A DNA stretch of 64,000 nt from Neotamlana nanhaiensis (GCF_000943555.1 NZ_JTDV01000003.1:248001-312000); one strand, 5' to 3'. Positions 51,280-61,836 are shown, numbered from the stretch's first letter. The notes: a model not told the origin generated them from the letters alone. A program made the numbers and translations.

Positions 51280-52068
51280 TTAATGTAAATCTATTTCTGC
51301 AACCGAGTTGTCGGTTGATGCGGTTTGGTTTCCGCCTTTAGGCTCTATGGTAATGCTTAAAGCTAAAGCATCTTCTAAATACGGAATGTTTTTAAGTTTT
51401 CTATCGGCTTCATTTAAAATACCTAAGCTTACCATTTTATCCTGCAATTCTGCCCAAATTTGGTAACATTGCTCTTCGGGTAATTGTGGTAACGAAACCA
51501 CGTCAATCATTGAAGTTTTTTCTTTAGGATTAATGTAGGCAACGGTTTTTAAATCTTTAGCACGTTCGTTTCCTTTAATAATGTACTTTTCGGTTTCAGG
51601 ATTATTAAGCCTTAATAGTTGACGCATTACATTGTCAAGCATAAGGTTATTTTTATCGATATCGCTTCGTAAATCGAAAAGTTCATCAACTACAACCTGA
51701 TTTTCTTTAGCTAGTTTTAAATTTTGATTGTAAAATACATACGTTGTTGCAGCAAAAGCAATAGCAGCAACACTAGCGGCAATGCCAAACTTAAACCAGC
51801 CTTTAGTCTTTTTTTGCGGTTCTAGTTTAACAACAGGTTTTTCATCAAGTTCATCTAAAATATTATTTAAGATGCCTTTAGGGGCTTCAACAGCATTACT
51901 TTTAGCCACTACTTCGAGGTTAAATTGTAAGGTGTTGTAGGCATTCTGTACTTCTGGGTACCTTGAGATGTAAGACTCCACCATTTCTGTTTCATCAGAA
52001 GTAGTTTCACCTAATAGATACTTGTCTAATAGGCCAGAATTTAAGAAAGTAATTATTTTCTCATTCAT
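51280..52068 (-). CDS. Anti-sigma factor with RskA-like domain
   Basis: A 262-residue single-pass membrane protein. The N-terminal cytoplasmic domain (NSGLLDKYLLGETTSDETEM, then SRYPEVQNAYNTLQ) is an anti-sigma fold without zinc-binding HxxxCxxC residues. The membrane helix is about residues 92-110 (FGIAASVAAIAFAATTYVFY). The periplasmic part contains a coiled coil and then the RskA-type beta domain (VVSLPQLPEEQCYQIWAELQ, LSITIEPKGGNQ). It is encoded 11 bp after the ECF sigma gene and should bind that sigma factor, releasing it on an envelope signal. Confidence 0.9.
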   Translation of the reverse strand: MNEKIITFLNSGLLDKYLLGETTSDETEMVESYISRYPEVQNAYNTLQFNLEVVAKSNAVEAPKGILNNILDELDEKPVVKLEPQKKTKGWFKFGIAASVAAIAFAATTYVFYNQNLKLAKENQVVVDELFDLRSDIDKNNLMLDNVMRQLLRLNNPETEKYIIKGNERAKDLKTVAYINPKEKTSMIDVVSLPQLPEEQCYQIWAELQDKMVSLGILNEADRKLKNIPYLEDALALSITIEPKGGNQTASTDNSVAEIDLH

Positions 52069-52079
52069 GACGGTATTAA

Positions 52080-52610
52080 TTAAGGGTTGTAAATTTTTTT
52101 CAATTCGCGTAACCCAATTTTTAATCTTGATTTAATGGTTCCTAACGGAATATCTAACTCATCGCTAGCTTCTTGCTGGGTCATACCTTCAAAAAAAAGC
52201 GCATTTAAAACAATTTGATACTTTTCGTCTAGACTTTTTAAGTGCTTTTTTATATCGAGTACATCCTGGTTTAATTCTGTTGATGATACTTTATATACGG
52301 CTGAAGTTTCAATTTGGACTTCTTTTCCCGATTTATTTTTAATATTTCTAACTTTATCGATCGCACAGTTATAAGAAATGCGATATAACCAGGTAAATAG
52401 TTTCGCTTTGTTAGGATCGTATTTTTTTGCGTAGCGCCAAATTTTTACAAAACTTTCTTGCAGAACGTCTTGCGCCATATCGTCATCGGTTATTACTTTT
52501 TTAATAACTCCAAATAATGCATCGGCATAGTTTTCGTAAAGTAAACTAATGGCTTTTTTATCGCCTTTTTGCAATAAGGAAACGATTTCTTGTTCTATTG
52601 GTGAAATCAA
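52080..52610 (-). CDS. ECF RNA polymerase sigma factor (SigK-like)
   Basis: A 176-residue sigma-70 family factor. Region 2 is ALFGVIKKVITDDDMAQDVL and FVKIWRYAKKYDPNKAKLFTWL, and the DNA-binding part is YRISYNCAIDKVRN. Region 4 is YQIVLNALFFEGMTQQEASD followed by LDIPLGTIKSRLKIGLRELK. Directly downstream is its RskA-like anti-sigma factor, the normal arrangement for this ECF group. The regulon is unknown. It is divergent from nothing nearby; murB lies 55 bp upstream on the same strand. Confidence 0.93.
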   Translation of the reverse strand: MISPIEQEIVSLLQKGDKKAISLLYENYADALFGVIKKVITDDDMAQDVLQESFVKIWRYAKKYDPNKAKLFTWLYRISYNCAIDKVRNIKNKSGKEVQIETSAVYKVSSTELNQDVLDIKKHLKSLDEKYQIVLNALFFEGMTQQEASDELDIPLGTIKSRLKIGLRELKKIYNP

Positions 52611-52664
52611 ATTTTGGTTAGATATTAAGTTTTTCTATTATCAAAGTTAGAAATTTCTTTGAAA

Positions 52665-53678
52665 TTAAATAATATTTACTTCAGCTTCAATAGAAATATT
52701 AAAAATTCGATGAACGGTTTCTTGAATTAATTTTGAAAGTTTTAAGATATCTTCTCCCTTGGCATCGCTGTAATTTACTAAAACTAAGGCTTGTTTTGCA
52801 TGTACGCCGTAATTATTGAAACGTTTACCTTTAAAACCAGCTTGCTCAATAAGCCAACCTGCGGGTACTTTTACCTCGTTTTCGTTTACCGGATAATTTG
52901 GAATATTCTTGAAGTTTGCAGCCAATTTTTTAAAATGTGATTTTGGAATAACCGGATTTTTAAAAAAACTACCACTGTTACCAATTTCTTTTGGGTTAGG
53001 TAATTTGCTTTCTCGAATAGCAATTACAGCTTTTGAAATACTTTTAATAGTAGGCGTTTTTACCTGCATATTTTCAAGCTCTGTAGCAATAGTGCCATAA
53101 TTAACATTAAGTTTATGGTTTTGCTTACTTAATTTAAAAACAACCGATGTAATAATATATTTTCCTTTGGCTTCTTGTTTAAAAATAGAATTTCGGTAAC
53201 CAAAGTTGCAATTTGCATTGGTGAAGGTTTTTAATTCATAATTATCAACCGAAATGGCTTCACACGACTCGAAAACATCTTTTAATTCAACGCCATAAGC
53301 TCCAATATTTTGAATGGGCGATGTTCCCACATTTCCAGGAATAAGCGAAAGGTTCTCTACACCTCCAAAATTATTATCGATACACCAAAGTACAAAGTTG
53401 TGCCAGTTTTCACCGGCTTGCGCTTTTACATAAACAAAATCGTCGGTTTGCGAAACAATTTCAATACCTTTTAAATTTATATGAATCACTAAACCATTAA
53501 AATCTTGGGTAAGTAGCATGTTGCTACCACCACCTAAAACGAGTCGGTTTTTGTATGCTTTTAAAGCTAAAACGTCTTGTAGTTCGTTTACAGTATTAAC
53601 CGAAACAAAATGTTTAGCCATAGCATTAATACCAAAGGTATTAAAGGGTTTTAACGATATGTTGTTTTTAATTTGCAC
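52665..53678 (-). CDS. murB: UDP-N-acetylenolpyruvoylglucosamine reductase
   Basis: Reduces UDP-GlcNAc-enolpyruvate to UDP-MurNAc with FAD and NADPH in peptidoglycan synthesis. The FAD-binding segments are LVLGGGSNMLL and SLIPGNVGTSPIQNIGAYGV, the catalytic serine is in IGNSGSFFKNP, and the C-terminal glutamate lies in IEAEVNI. The length of 337 residues and the presence of the Tyr loop region fit type I MurB. Its start is GTG, whose first base is the last base of the upstream aminotransferase stop (TAGTG), so translation is coupled. Confidence 0.95.
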   Translation of the reverse strand: MQIKNNISLKPFNTFGINAMAKHFVSVNTVNELQDVLALKAYKNRLVLGGGSNMLLTQDFNGLVIHINLKGIEIVSQTDDFVYVKAQAGENWHNFVLWCIDNNFGGVENLSLIPGNVGTSPIQNIGAYGVELKDVFESCEAISVDNYELKTFTNANCNFGYRNSIFKQEAKGKYIITSVVFKLSKQNHKLNVNYGTIATELENMQVKTPTIKSISKAVIAIRESKLPNPKEIGNSGSFFKNPVIPKSHFKKLAANFKNIPNYPVNENEVKVPAGWLIEQAGFKGKRFNNYGVHAKQALVLVNYSDAKGEDILKLSKLIQETVHRIFNISIEAEVNII

Positions 53679-54868
53679 TAGTTATTATAAACTTTTAAGG
53701 CTTCTTTAATAATGTTTACGGCTTTAATTAAACTTTCTTTGTTAAGTACGTAGGCAATTCTAATTTGGTTTTTACCAACACCAGGTGTAGAATAAAAACC
53801 ACCTGCAGGAGCAACCATAACGGTTTCGCCATTAACATCAAAATGCTCGAGCAACCATTGCGCAAAATCATCTGAATTTTTCACTGGTAATTCTGCAATG
53901 CAATAAAAAGCACCCTTTGGTTTGGCTACTTTTACGCCTTTAATGGTTTGTAACTCGTTAATTAAGGTGTTTCGGCGTTCTACGTATTCTTCAATAACAT
54001 CATCAAAATAGCTTTGCGGCGTATCTAGCGCTGCTTCGCTAGCAATTTGTGCTAAAGTTGGCGGACTTAATCTGGCTTGTGCAAATTTTAAAGCGCTTTT
54101 AATTACATCATCGTTTTTAGAAACTAAACAGCCAATACGCGCACCACACATGCTGTAACGTTTCGATACCGAGTCTATCATTATAGCATGGTTTTCTAGT
54201 CCAGCTTCTTGCATAATAGAGTAGTGGGTATTACCGTCGTAAGCAAACTCGCGGTATACCTCGTCGGCAATTAAAAACAAATCGTGTTTTTTAACAATTT
54301 CGGCAAGCTTTTGTATTTCTTCTTTCGAGTATAAGTAACCGGTAGGATTTCCTGGGTTACAAATTAATATCGCCTTAGTTTTTGGTGTAATTAATTTTTC
54401 GAAGGCTTCAATTGGCGGCAAAGCAAAATTATCTTCAATTTTAGAAATTACAGGAACAATATTAACACCAGAAGCTGTAGAAAACCCATTGTAATTGGCA
54501 TAAAAAGGTTCGGGAATAATCACTTCGTCATCAACATCCATAATACTTCCAAAGGCAAAAAGTAGAGCTTCACTACCACCTGTGGTAACAATAATGTCGT
54601 CGTGTTTTACGTGTATGTCGTTTTTGGCGTAATAGTTCGCAATTTTTTGTCGGTAGGTTTCCGAGCCTTCCGATCGCGAATAAGCTAAAATATCTAAAGT
54701 GCTATTTTTTACCGCTTCAAGTGCAATTTCAGGTGTTTTAATATCGGGTTGACCAATGTTTAAATAATAAATGTGTTTTCCTTTCTTAGTGGCCGCTTCG
54801 GCAAAAGGAACGAGTTTGCGTATAGGCGATTGTGGCATTAATTGCCCTTTTTCTGAAATTACTGGCAT
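53678..54868 (-). CDS. Class I/II PLP-dependent aminotransferase
   Basis: A 396-residue fold-type I aminotransferase of the AspC-like group. The PLP lysine is in SVSKRYSMCGARIGCL, the phosphate- and ring-contacting residues are in VTTGGSEALLFAFG and CNPGNPTGYLYS, and the aspartate is in LFLIADEVYREF. QIRIAYVLN contains the carboxylate-binding arginine. It probably acts on aspartate or another amino acid with 2-oxoglutarate, but the exact substrates are not predictable. It overlaps murB by 1 bp and is transcribed first. Confidence 0.93.
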   Translation of the reverse strand: MPVISEKGQLMPQSPIRKLVPFAEAATKKGKHIYYLNIGQPDIKTPEIALEAVKNSTLDILAYSRSEGSETYRQKIANYYAKNDIHVKHDDIIVTTGGSEALLFAFGSIMDVDDEVIIPEPFYANYNGFSTASGVNIVPVISKIEDNFALPPIEAFEKLITPKTKAILICNPGNPTGYLYSKEEIQKLAEIVKKHDLFLIADEVYREFAYDGNTHYSIMQEAGLENHAIMIDSVSKRYSMCGARIGCLVSKNDDVIKSALKFAQARLSPPTLAQIASEAALDTPQSYFDDVIEEYVERRNTLINELQTIKGVKVAKPKGAFYCIAELPVKNSDDFAQWLLEHFDVNGETVMVAPAGGFYSTPGVGKNQIRIAYVLNKESLIKAVNIIKEALKVYNN

Positions 54869-54991
54869 TAAAATTGAATTTAAACCGCAAAGTTGAGAAA
54901 ATTATCTTAAAGTTTTTTTAAAAATTATTTATAAGTAGCGCGAGTTTTCTTAAAGATTGTTAAATTTAATTACCAACGAAACTATTTTTTT

Positions 54992-56329
54992 ATGAAATCC
55001 CTTTTTTTAAGTTTCCTTTTTTTGTGCTTGAGCAGTTTTGGGTATGCTCAAAAGTTTCGTATTCCTAACAAGAAAAAATCAGATAAAATTCATTTTAAGC
55101 TTATTAATAATCTTATTATAATTCCAGTTGAAGTAAACGGAGTAAAACTGTCGTTTTTATTGGATACTGGCGTTAGTAAACCAATAATTTTTAATGTTTT
55201 GCATATTTCTGATAGTTTAAAATTTAAAGAAAGTGAGACTATTTTTTTAATGGGATTGGGCGATGGCGAACCTATTGAAGCCTCGAAATCTATTAATAAC
55301 GTGGTTAAAATTGGCGAGGTTATAAACTTACATCAAGATTTTTACGCCATAAATAACAGTGATTTAAATTTAGCGCCACGTTTAGGTATTCCTGTTCATG
55401 GAATTATTGGTTACGATTTGTTTAAAGATTTAACTATTGAAATTAATTATTCCCGAAAATTTATTCGCCTCACAGAACCCGAAAATTTTAAGTATAAACC
55501 TAATAGAAAATCGGAAAAACTCCATTTAGAGTTTTACAGTAATAAGCCTTATATAAATGCTGAGGTTACAATTAAAGAAAAAAATATTCCTGTAAAACTA
55601 TTAATAGATTCTGGAGGTAGTGATGCACTTTGGCTGTTTGAAGATGATAGTTTAAATATACACGCAGGAGAGCGCTATTTTAATGATTTTTTAGGGCATG
55701 GTTTAAGCGGAAGTGTTTTTGGGAAGCGCTCGAAAGTTGATGGTTTTAATTTAAAAAGGTTCAATTTAAAACAGGTTAATGTGGCGTATCCAGATTCTAG
55801 TTCTATTATTATGGCAAAGAACCATAAAGAAAGAAATGGGAGCTTATCGGGTAATATTTTAAAACGATTTAATGTAATTTTCGATTACCCAAAAGGGTTT
55901 GTAACCTTTAAACGTAATGGTTATTTTAAAGAAAAATTTAATTATAACCATAGTGGTATAGAGCTGGCGCACGATGGAGTTAGGTTGGTAAAGGAAGTAG
56001 ATGATAGTAATAGAAGACTAAAAAACTCAAATTTACAAAATGATACTGGCGGAAATAACCAATTGGTAGTAAACGTAGAAACCCACTATAAATTGGTTTT
56101 AAAACCTGCTTATGCCATTGTAGAGCTTCGCAAAAATTCGCCAGCCGATTTAGCCGGATTACGAATTGGAGACCTCATATTAACGGTTAATAATAAACCA
56201 GCATATCGCTTCTCATTACAAGAAATTACTAATAAGTTTTACGACGATGTAGGTAAGCGTGTTAAGCTTAAAATAGAACGCAAAGGCGTTGTTCGCGATT
56301 ATAGTTTTACCTTAAAATCGCCGTATTAA
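54992..56329 (+). CDS. Exported retropepsin-like aspartyl protease with PDZ domain
   Basis: A 445-residue protein with a signal peptide (ending GYAQ). Two aspartyl-protease half-motifs lie in one chain: LLDTGVSKPIIFN (Asp about 55) and LLIDSGGSDALWL (Asp about 207), each followed by the GIIGYDLF- or GNILKRF-type strand. This is the duplicated retropepsin-like arrangement common in Bacteroidota. A C-terminal PDZ domain (about 370-445) contains NSPADLAGLRIGDLILTVNN. It is predicted periplasmic. The substrate is unknown. It is monocistronic, ending at a terminator shared with the DUF1573 gene. Confidence 0.9.
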   Translation: MKSLFLSFLFLCLSSFGYAQKFRIPNKKKSDKIHFKLINNLIIIPVEVNGVKLSFLLDTGVSKPIIFNVLHISDSLKFKESETIFLMGLGDGEPIEASKSINNVVKIGEVINLHQDFYAINNSDLNLAPRLGIPVHGIIGYDLFKDLTIEINYSRKFIRLTEPENFKYKPNRKSEKLHLEFYSNKPYINAEVTIKEKNIPVKLLIDSGGSDALWLFEDDSLNIHAGERYFNDFLGHGLSGSVFGKRSKVDGFNLKRFNLKQVNVAYPDSSSIIMAKNHKERNGSLSGNILKRFNVIFDYPKGFVTFKRNGYFKEKFNYNHSGIELAHDGVRLVKEVDDSNRRLKNSNLQNDTGGNNQLVVNVETHYKLVLKPAYAIVELRKNSPADLAGLRIGDLILTVNNKPAYRFSLQEITNKFYDDVGKRVKLKIERKGVVRDYSFTLKSPY

Positions 56330-56335
56330 AAAAGA

Positions 56336-56361
56336 AAACCCCAAGCCATGGCTTGAGGTTT
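56336..56361. terminator. Hairpin terminator between convergent genes
   Basis: AAACCCCAAGC and GCTTGAGGTTT pair with one mismatch around a CATG loop, flanked by A-rich and T-rich tracts. It lies between the aspartyl protease and DUF1573 genes. Confidence 0.7.
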
Positions 56362-56386
56362 CATATTTAAAATGTAATATTTTTAA

Positions 56387-56803
56387 TTATTGCTGTACAA
56401 TGCTTTTATCCTTTTTTTCAAGAACACTTGCTTTACTTGGGTCGATAACTTCACCTTTAATTTTTAAGGCAACAGTTGGAGTTTCTGCGTTCGATTGTAC
56501 AGTAATTGTTTTTCTAATAGGGTTAACACGGTTAGTGTCGTATTTTACTTCTATTTCTCCAGTTTTACCAGGTAAAATTGGGTCTTTTGGCTTTTTAGGA
56601 ATAGTACAACCACAGCTCGATGATACTTTCGATATAACTAACGGCTCGTTACCAGTATTTGTAAATTCAAACACTCTTACTCCGTTAGAACCTTTTTCAA
56701 TAGTTCCGTAATCAATAGTTTCAGTTTTAAATTCAATTTTAGCTTGTGCATTTACAGCAAAACCGAATAAACCAACAAAAAAGATTGTAATTAAATGTTT
56801 CAT
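56387..56803 (-). CDS. DUF1573 domain-containing exported protein
   Basis: A 138-residue protein with a signal peptide (1-19, ending VNAQA). The mature part is one DUF1573 immunoglobulin-like domain: IDYGTIEKGSNGVRVFEFTN, then the cysteine-containing turn SKVSSSCGCTIPKKP and GKTGEIEVKYDTNR. It is widespread in Bacteroidota, periplasmic, and of unknown function, probably protein binding. The C-terminus is charged (VLEKKDKSIVQQ). It diverges from valS. Confidence 0.92.
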   Translation of the reverse strand: MKHLITIFFVGLFGFAVNAQAKIEFKTETIDYGTIEKGSNGVRVFEFTNTGNEPLVISKVSSSCGCTIPKKPKDPILPGKTGEIEVKYDTNRVNPIRKTITVQSNAETPTVALKIKGEVIDPSKASVLEKKDKSIVQQ

Positions 56804-57041
56804 AATTTTAGTTTTTATTTCAAATTAATTACCCTTTGCTAATTAAAAATTTAGGGCGAATATTTATATTGTATTCTTTAAATCTTCGTCAAACATACTC
56901 ACTTTTTCTACAACCTACAAAAATAATGGATGTATTACAGATTTATTAACATATTTAACAAAGATAAAAGTACATTCTGTTTCAATATTAAATTTAACAA
57001 TCATAAGGTTAATATCTTTTTTACAGAACAAGAAATATAAG

Positions 57042-57049
57042 TACTTTTG
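57042..57049 (+). promoter_or_regulatory. Putative -7 box for valS
   Basis: TACTTTTG matches TAnnTTTG, 30 bp before the valS ATG. The -33 region is T-rich (TTTTTT) without a clear TTG. No T-box or other leader structure is seen. Confidence 0.5.
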
Positions 57050-57078
57050 CAAATTATTATTCAAAAACTATTCCAAAG

Positions 57079-59715
57079 ATGAGTATTCCATCAAAATATG
57101 ATGCACAACAGGTAGAAAACAAATGGTACGACTACTGGATGAAACATAATTATTTTCATTCTACACCAGACGAAAGAGAACCATACACCATAGTTATTCC
57201 GCCTCCAAACGTAACAGGAGTATTGCATATGGGACATATGTTAAATAATACCATTCAAGATGTATTAATACGTCGCGCACGTTTACAAGGTAAAAACGCC
57301 TGTTGGGTACCAGGTACAGATCACGCATCTATTGCTACAGAAGCAAAAGTTGTAGCAAAATTAAAAGCACAAGGAATAGATAAAAACGATTTAACTAGAG
57401 ACGAGTTTTTAAAACATGCTTGGGACTGGACGCACGAATATGGTGGAGTAATCCTTGAGCAATTAAAAAAGTTAGGTTGCTCTTGCGATTGGGATCGTAC
57501 TAAGTTTACTATGGATGACGATATGAGCGAAGCCGTAATTAAAGTCTTTGTAGATTTATACAATAAAGGCTTAATTTATCGCGGTTATCGTATGGTAAAT
57601 TGGGATCCAGAAGCAAAAACAACACTTTCTGATGAAGAAGTTATCTACGAAGAAAAGCAAGGAAATCTATACTATTTAAAGTATAAAATTGAAGGTAGCG
57701 ATGATACGCTAACTATTGCTACAACACGTCCTGAAACCATTTTTGGTGATACAGCAATTTGTATTAATCCTAATGACGAGCGTTTTGTTCACTTACGTGG
57801 AAAAAAAGCAATTGTACCAATCTGCAACCGTGTAATCCCTATTATTGAAGATGATTATGTAGATTTAGAATTTGGTACAGGTTGTTTAAAAGTAACACCA
57901 GCGCATGACGAAAACGACAAGATGCTAGGAGATAAGCATAATCTTGAAGTAGTAGATATTTTTAATGAAGACGCAACTTTAAACAGCTACGGTTTACACT
58001 ATGAAGGTCAAGATCGTTTTGTAGTACGTAAAGCTATAGCTAAAGAATTAGAAGAAAATGGAGTCTTAGTTAAAACCGAAACACATATTAACAAGGTAGG
58101 TACATCAGAACGTACCAAAGCAGTTATAGAGCCAAGGTTAAGCGACCAATGGTTCTTAAAAATGGAAGCGTTAGTAAAACCAGCAATAGAAGCGGTTTTA
58201 GGTGAAGATGCCGATATAAAATTATTCCCAAAAAAGTTCGAAAACACTTATCGTCACTGGATGGAAAACATCCGTGATTGGAATATTTCGCGTCAATTAC
58301 TTTGGGGACAACAAATTCCTGCATACTATTATGGCGACGGAAAAGAAGATTTTGTAGTTGCTGAAAACATCAATGATGCAGTAAAACTTGCTCAAGATAA
58401 AACAGGGAATTCTTCACTTAAAGCTGAAGATTTACGTCAAGAAACGGATGCTCTAGACACATGGTTCTCATCATGGTTGTGGCCAATGTCGGTTTTTGAT
58501 GGTATTCGTAATCCAGAAAATGAAGAAATTAAATACTATTACCCAACAAACGACTTAGTAACTGGTCCAGATATTTTGTTCTTTTGGGTAGCACGTATGA
58601 TAATTGCAGGTTACGAGTATAAAGATGAAAAACCTTTTCAGAATGTATACTTAACAGGATTGGTACGTGATAAGCAACGTCGTAAAATGAGTAAATCTTT
58701 AGGAAACTCACCAGACGCATTAAAACTTATTGAAGAATATAGCGCAGATGGTGTTCGTGTTGGGTTACTATTAAGTAGCGCAGCAGGTAACGATTTATTG
58801 TTTGACGAATCATTGTGCCAACAAGGAAAAGGTTTTGGTAACAAAATCTGGAATGCCTACCGTTTAGTTGATGGTTGGGAAGTGTCAGAAACAATAGAGC
58901 AACCAGAAGCAAGTAAGATTGCAATAGAATGGTACGAATCTAAATTCCAAAAAGCATTAATCGAGATTGAAGATCACTTTAGTAAATACCGTTTAAGCGA
59001 TGCGTTAATGGCAATTTACAAGTTGATTTACGACGATTTTTGTGGTTGGTTACTAGAAATGGTAAAACCAGCATACCAACAACCAATTGATGCTAAAACA
59101 TACAATGCAATTATTTCTGTTTTTGAAGATAACTTAAAAATTGTACATCCGTTTATGCCATTTTTAACTGAAGATTTATGGCATTACATAAAAGATCGCA
59201 CGCCAGAAGACGCATTAATTGTAGCGAGTTGGCCAACAGCAAAAGCAATAAACGAAACGTTGATTTCAGAATTTGATTTTGCTTCAGAAGTGATTTCAGG
59301 TATTCGTACCATTAGAAAAGAAAAGAACATTGCGTTTAAAGATGCTATTGGATTTTCGGTAATAAATAACGAAAAAGCATCTACTACGTTTGATGCGATT
59401 ATCCAAAAAATGGGTAATCTGGAAACTATTGAGTATGTAGATGAAGCTGTTGAAGGTGCTTTAACCTTTAGAGTTAAATCTAACGAATATTTTGTACCAA
59501 TGGTTGGCGCGATAGACGTTGAAGCCGAAATTAAAAAGCTAACAGAAGAGTTAAATTATACTGAAGGTTTCTTAAAATCGGTACAGAAAAAACTATCCAA
59601 CGACCGTTTTGTAAATAATGCACCAGAACAAGTTGTAGCTAGTGAGAAAAAGAAAGAAGCCGATGCTTTAGCTAAAATTGAAACGTTAAAGGCTAGTTTG
59701 GCAAGTTTGGGGTAG
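57079..59715 (+). CDS. valS: Valyl-tRNA synthetase
   Basis: Charges tRNA-Val; class Ia synthetase of 878 residues. The HIGH-type motif is [17 protein letters not shown], the KMSKS motif is KMSKSLGN, and the editing domain contains [15 protein letters not shown]. The anticodon-binding helical bundle follows, and the C-terminal coiled-coil arm (about 810-878, [20 protein letters not shown]) is complete. A diverged second copy of the last 40 codons occurs 2.4 kb downstream at 62010-62142. Confidence 0.97.
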   Translation: MSIPSKYDAQQVENKWYDYWMKHNYFHSTPDEREPYTIVIPPPNVTGVLHMGHMLNNTIQDVLIRRARLQGKNACWVPGTDHASIATEAKVVAKLKAQGIDKNDLTRDEFLKHAWDWTHEYGGVILEQLKKLGCSCDWDRTKFTMDDDMSEAVIKVFVDLYNKGLIYRGYRMVNWDPEAKTTLSDEEVIYEEKQGNLYYLKYKIEGSDDTLTIATTRPETIFGDTAICINPNDERFVHLRGKKAIVPICNRVIPIIEDDYVDLEFGTGCLKVTPAHDENDKMLGDKHNLEVVDIFNEDATLNSYGLHYEGQDRFVVRKAIAKELEENGVLVKTETHINKVGTSERTKAVIEPRLSDQWFLKMEALVKPAIEAVLGEDADIKLFPKKFENTYRHWMENIRDWNISRQLLWGQQIPAYYYGDGKEDFVVAENINDAVKLAQDKTGNSSLKAEDLRQETDALDTWFSSWLWPMSVFDGIRNPENEEIKYYYPTNDLVTGPDILFFWVARMIIAGYEYKDEKPFQNVYLTGLVRDKQRRKMSKSLGNSPDALKLIEEYSADGVRVGLLLSSAAGNDLLFDESLCQQGKGFGNKIWNAYRLVDGWEVSETIEQPEASKIAIEWYESKFQKALIEIEDHFSKYRLSDALMAIYKLIYDDFCGWLLEMVKPAYQQPIDAKTYNAIISVFEDNLKIVHPFMPFLTEDLWHYIKDRTPEDALIVASWPTAKAINETLISEFDFASEVISGIRTIRKEKNIAFKDAIGFSVINNEKASTTFDAIIQKMGNLETIEYVDEAVEGALTFRVKSNEYFVPMVGAIDVEAEIKKLTEELNYTEGFLKSVQKKLSNDRFVNNAPEQVVASEKKKEADALAKIETLKASLASLG

Positions 59716-59842
59716 GTTTTAACGTGTTCGTGTATGATTTCGTTGCGTGTTTCAGTTACTAATTTAATTAAAAAACGAAGACGATAATTCTGCCCAAGGA
59801 TTTTCTGATGATGAAAATCATATGCAATGAATTATAATATTG

Positions 59843-59870
59843 TTTGGTGTAGTTTTTTTGATTAAATTTG
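59843..59870 (+). promoter_or_regulatory. Promoter of the LRR/type IX sorting protein gene
   Basis: TTTG (59843-59846), a 16-bp spacer and TAAATTTG (59863-59870) lie 19 bp before the ATG. The spacer is slightly short for the Bacteroidota consensus. Confidence 0.6.
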
Positions 59871-59888
59871 TAAGAATAATAAGCTGTT

Positions 59889-61619
59889 ATGAAATATGTA
59901 TATACGATTATTTTCGGTTTATTCTTTGGATTAATTGGATACTCTCAAATTATAAATATTCCTGATGCTAATTTCAAGGCTAAATTATTGGAATCAGATT
60001 CTGGTGTACCAATTGCTTATGGAAATGGTGGGTCATTTAAAATTGATGCCAATAATAATGGAGAAATTGAGGTGAATGAAGTTTTGCCTGTTCGTAGTTT
60101 ACATATTCGCGATTCAAATATTTCTGATTTGACAGGTATCGAGTATTTTATTAATATGACTCAATTGCGTTGTGAAACCAATTCTTTAACAGAATTGGAT
60201 GTTACTATGCTTTCTATGTTGCAAACGTTAGGAGTTTACGACAATGAGTTAACGGATTTGAATGTTGCAGGGTTGTCAAATTTACAAAACATATATGCTT
60301 CAAGAAATTTATTAAGTTCAGTAGACCTAACCGGATTAATTGAATTGTCTAGAATTGATATTGATGGGAATGACTTAGCAAGTTTAGATTTTAGTGATAC
60401 ACCCAACCTGCATTTTATAGATTGTTTTGATAATCAATTGACCACTTTAGATGTTAGTCCACTTTTAGAATTGTATATTATGGATTGTTCTTCTAACCAA
60501 CTTGAAACTTTAAATATCAAAAACGGATTCTCTGAACCTACTCTCGACTTTTCAGGTAATAACAGTTTGCAGTTTATCTGTGCAGACGATTCAGAAATTA
60601 TGAGTATTCAGAATAAAATCAATGATTATGGCTATACGAATTGTTTTATAAATTCATTGTGTTCGTCGTTTATTGAAGGTGAAGATTTCTATACTATTTC
60701 GGGGCATGTTACTTATGATGAGGGTGCCAACGGCTGTGATTCAAATGATATTGATTACCCTGAACTGCTATTTAATTTGACCGATGGCTCCAATTCAGCA
60801 ATCACCTCCACTAATGCTTTTGGTTATTTTACCTATAGCTTACAGGCTGGGATGTATACGCTTGCACCTAGTTTAGAAAACACAACCTATTTTAACATTA
60901 CTCCAGAATCTATTAATGCCAACTTTCCTGCGGATGCAAATGCGAATTTTCAAGAATTTTGCGTATCGGCAAATGGTGTGTATCCAGATTTAAAAATAAC
61001 AATGACAAATATCGATGATGAATACGATACATTGGTGACATATAGCCTCATTTATACAAACCAAGGAACAATGACACAATCGGGTAACGTTAGCTTGACA
61101 TACGGAGATGATATGGCTGTTTTCAGTTCATCAGTGCCAGATATTTCGGGGCATAGTGCAAACGAACTTTTTTGGGTTTTTTCTGATTTAAAATCTTTTG
61201 AGTCTAGAGAAATAAAATTCACTATGAATGTATCTTGTGTTGAGTCAGAAGGTGGTGAAATTCTTGTGGATTACGTTACTACAATAGCTTCAAGTCTTAC
61301 TGATACAACACCAAATGATAATGTATTTGAATTTAATGAACCGTTGTTTTGCGGTATGTTGAATACAAATGAATTTTCATTTTCAGATTATTTTTCTCTA
61401 TATCCTAATCCTGCTGAAGAGTATCTAAATTTAAAACTGAAAAAAGAAATCGATGTAAAAGCGATTGTAATTTATAACGTACTTGGGCAAGAAGTAAAAA
61501 AGCTTGCTATTAAGAATGACCATATTAAAATAGATGTTTCTAATTTAGAAGCTGATCATTATTTTATTAAGATAGTGACTCCTGAAAAAGTTTTTAATAC
61601 TAGGCTTATTAAAAATTAA
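59889..61619 (+). CDS. Leucine-rich-repeat protein with type IX secretion (type A) sorting domain
   Basis: A 576-residue secreted protein. Signal peptide 1-19 (ending GYSQ), then a calcium-loop-like stretch (KIDANNNGEIEVNEV), then irregular leucine-rich repeats of about 21 residues (about 60-230; examples are LTELDVTMLSMLQTL, LTDLNVAGLSNLQNI and LTTLDVSPLLELYIM). A carboxypeptidase-regulatory-like beta domain (about 275-345) and a CARDB/DUF11-like beta domain (about 365-470) follow. The last 80 residues are the sorting domain, with YPNPAEEYLNL, IYNVLGQEVKKL and DHYFIKIVT. It should be exported through the type IX system and attached to the cell surface. Confidence 0.92.
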   Translation: MKYVYTIIFGLFFGLIGYSQIINIPDANFKAKLLESDSGVPIAYGNGGSFKIDANNNGEIEVNEVLPVRSLHIRDSNISDLTGIEYFINMTQLRCETNSLTELDVTMLSMLQTLGVYDNELTDLNVAGLSNLQNIYASRNLLSSVDLTGLIELSRIDIDGNDLASLDFSDTPNLHFIDCFDNQLTTLDVSPLLELYIMDCSSNQLETLNIKNGFSEPTLDFSGNNSLQFICADDSEIMSIQNKINDYGYTNCFINSLCSSFIEGEDFYTISGHVTYDEGANGCDSNDIDYPELLFNLTDGSNSAITSTNAFGYFTYSLQAGMYTLAPSLENTTYFNITPESINANFPADANANFQEFCVSANGVYPDLKITMTNIDDEYDTLVTYSLIYTNQGTMTQSGNVSLTYGDDMAVFSSSVPDISGHSANELFWVFSDLKSFESREIKFTMNVSCVESEGGEILVDYVTTIASSLTDTTPNDNVFEFNEPLFCGMLNTNEFSFSDYFSLYPNPAEEYLNLKLKKEIDVKAIVIYNVLGQEVKKLAIKNDHIKIDVSNLEADHYFIKIVTPEKVFNTRLIKN

Positions 61620-61758
61620 TCAATCAGAGTGTTATGCAAATTGCACCTAACTTTAATGATATGATGTCGTTTTAATGACTTATATCAAATATAAAACTAA
61701 GGTAGCAGAAATTTGTCACAAACCAAATAAAAAAGGATGTCTAAGAAGTGTGAGATCT

Positions 61759-61836
61759 GTCATTCTGAATTTATTTCAGAATCTTAAATAAATGATTTCT
61801 AAAACACATTAGAATCTGAAACAAGTTCAGATTGAC
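61759..61836. repeat. Intergenic palindromic repeat
   Basis: The left arm 61759-61784 (starting GTCATTCTGAA) and right arm 61811-61836 (ending TTCAGATTGAC) are inverse copies with about five mismatches in 26. The sequence resembles a dispersed GTCATTCTGAA...TTTCAGAATC palindrome that I recall from many Flavobacteriaceae intergenic regions. It lies in the gap after the sorting-domain protein gene. Confidence 0.65.

Noticed and set aside
59716-59888. Possible remnant coding sequence between valS and the sorting-domain gene
   Set aside because: A minus-strand stretch reads SSSENPWAELSSSF before a stop, but it is too short and I know no family to support it.
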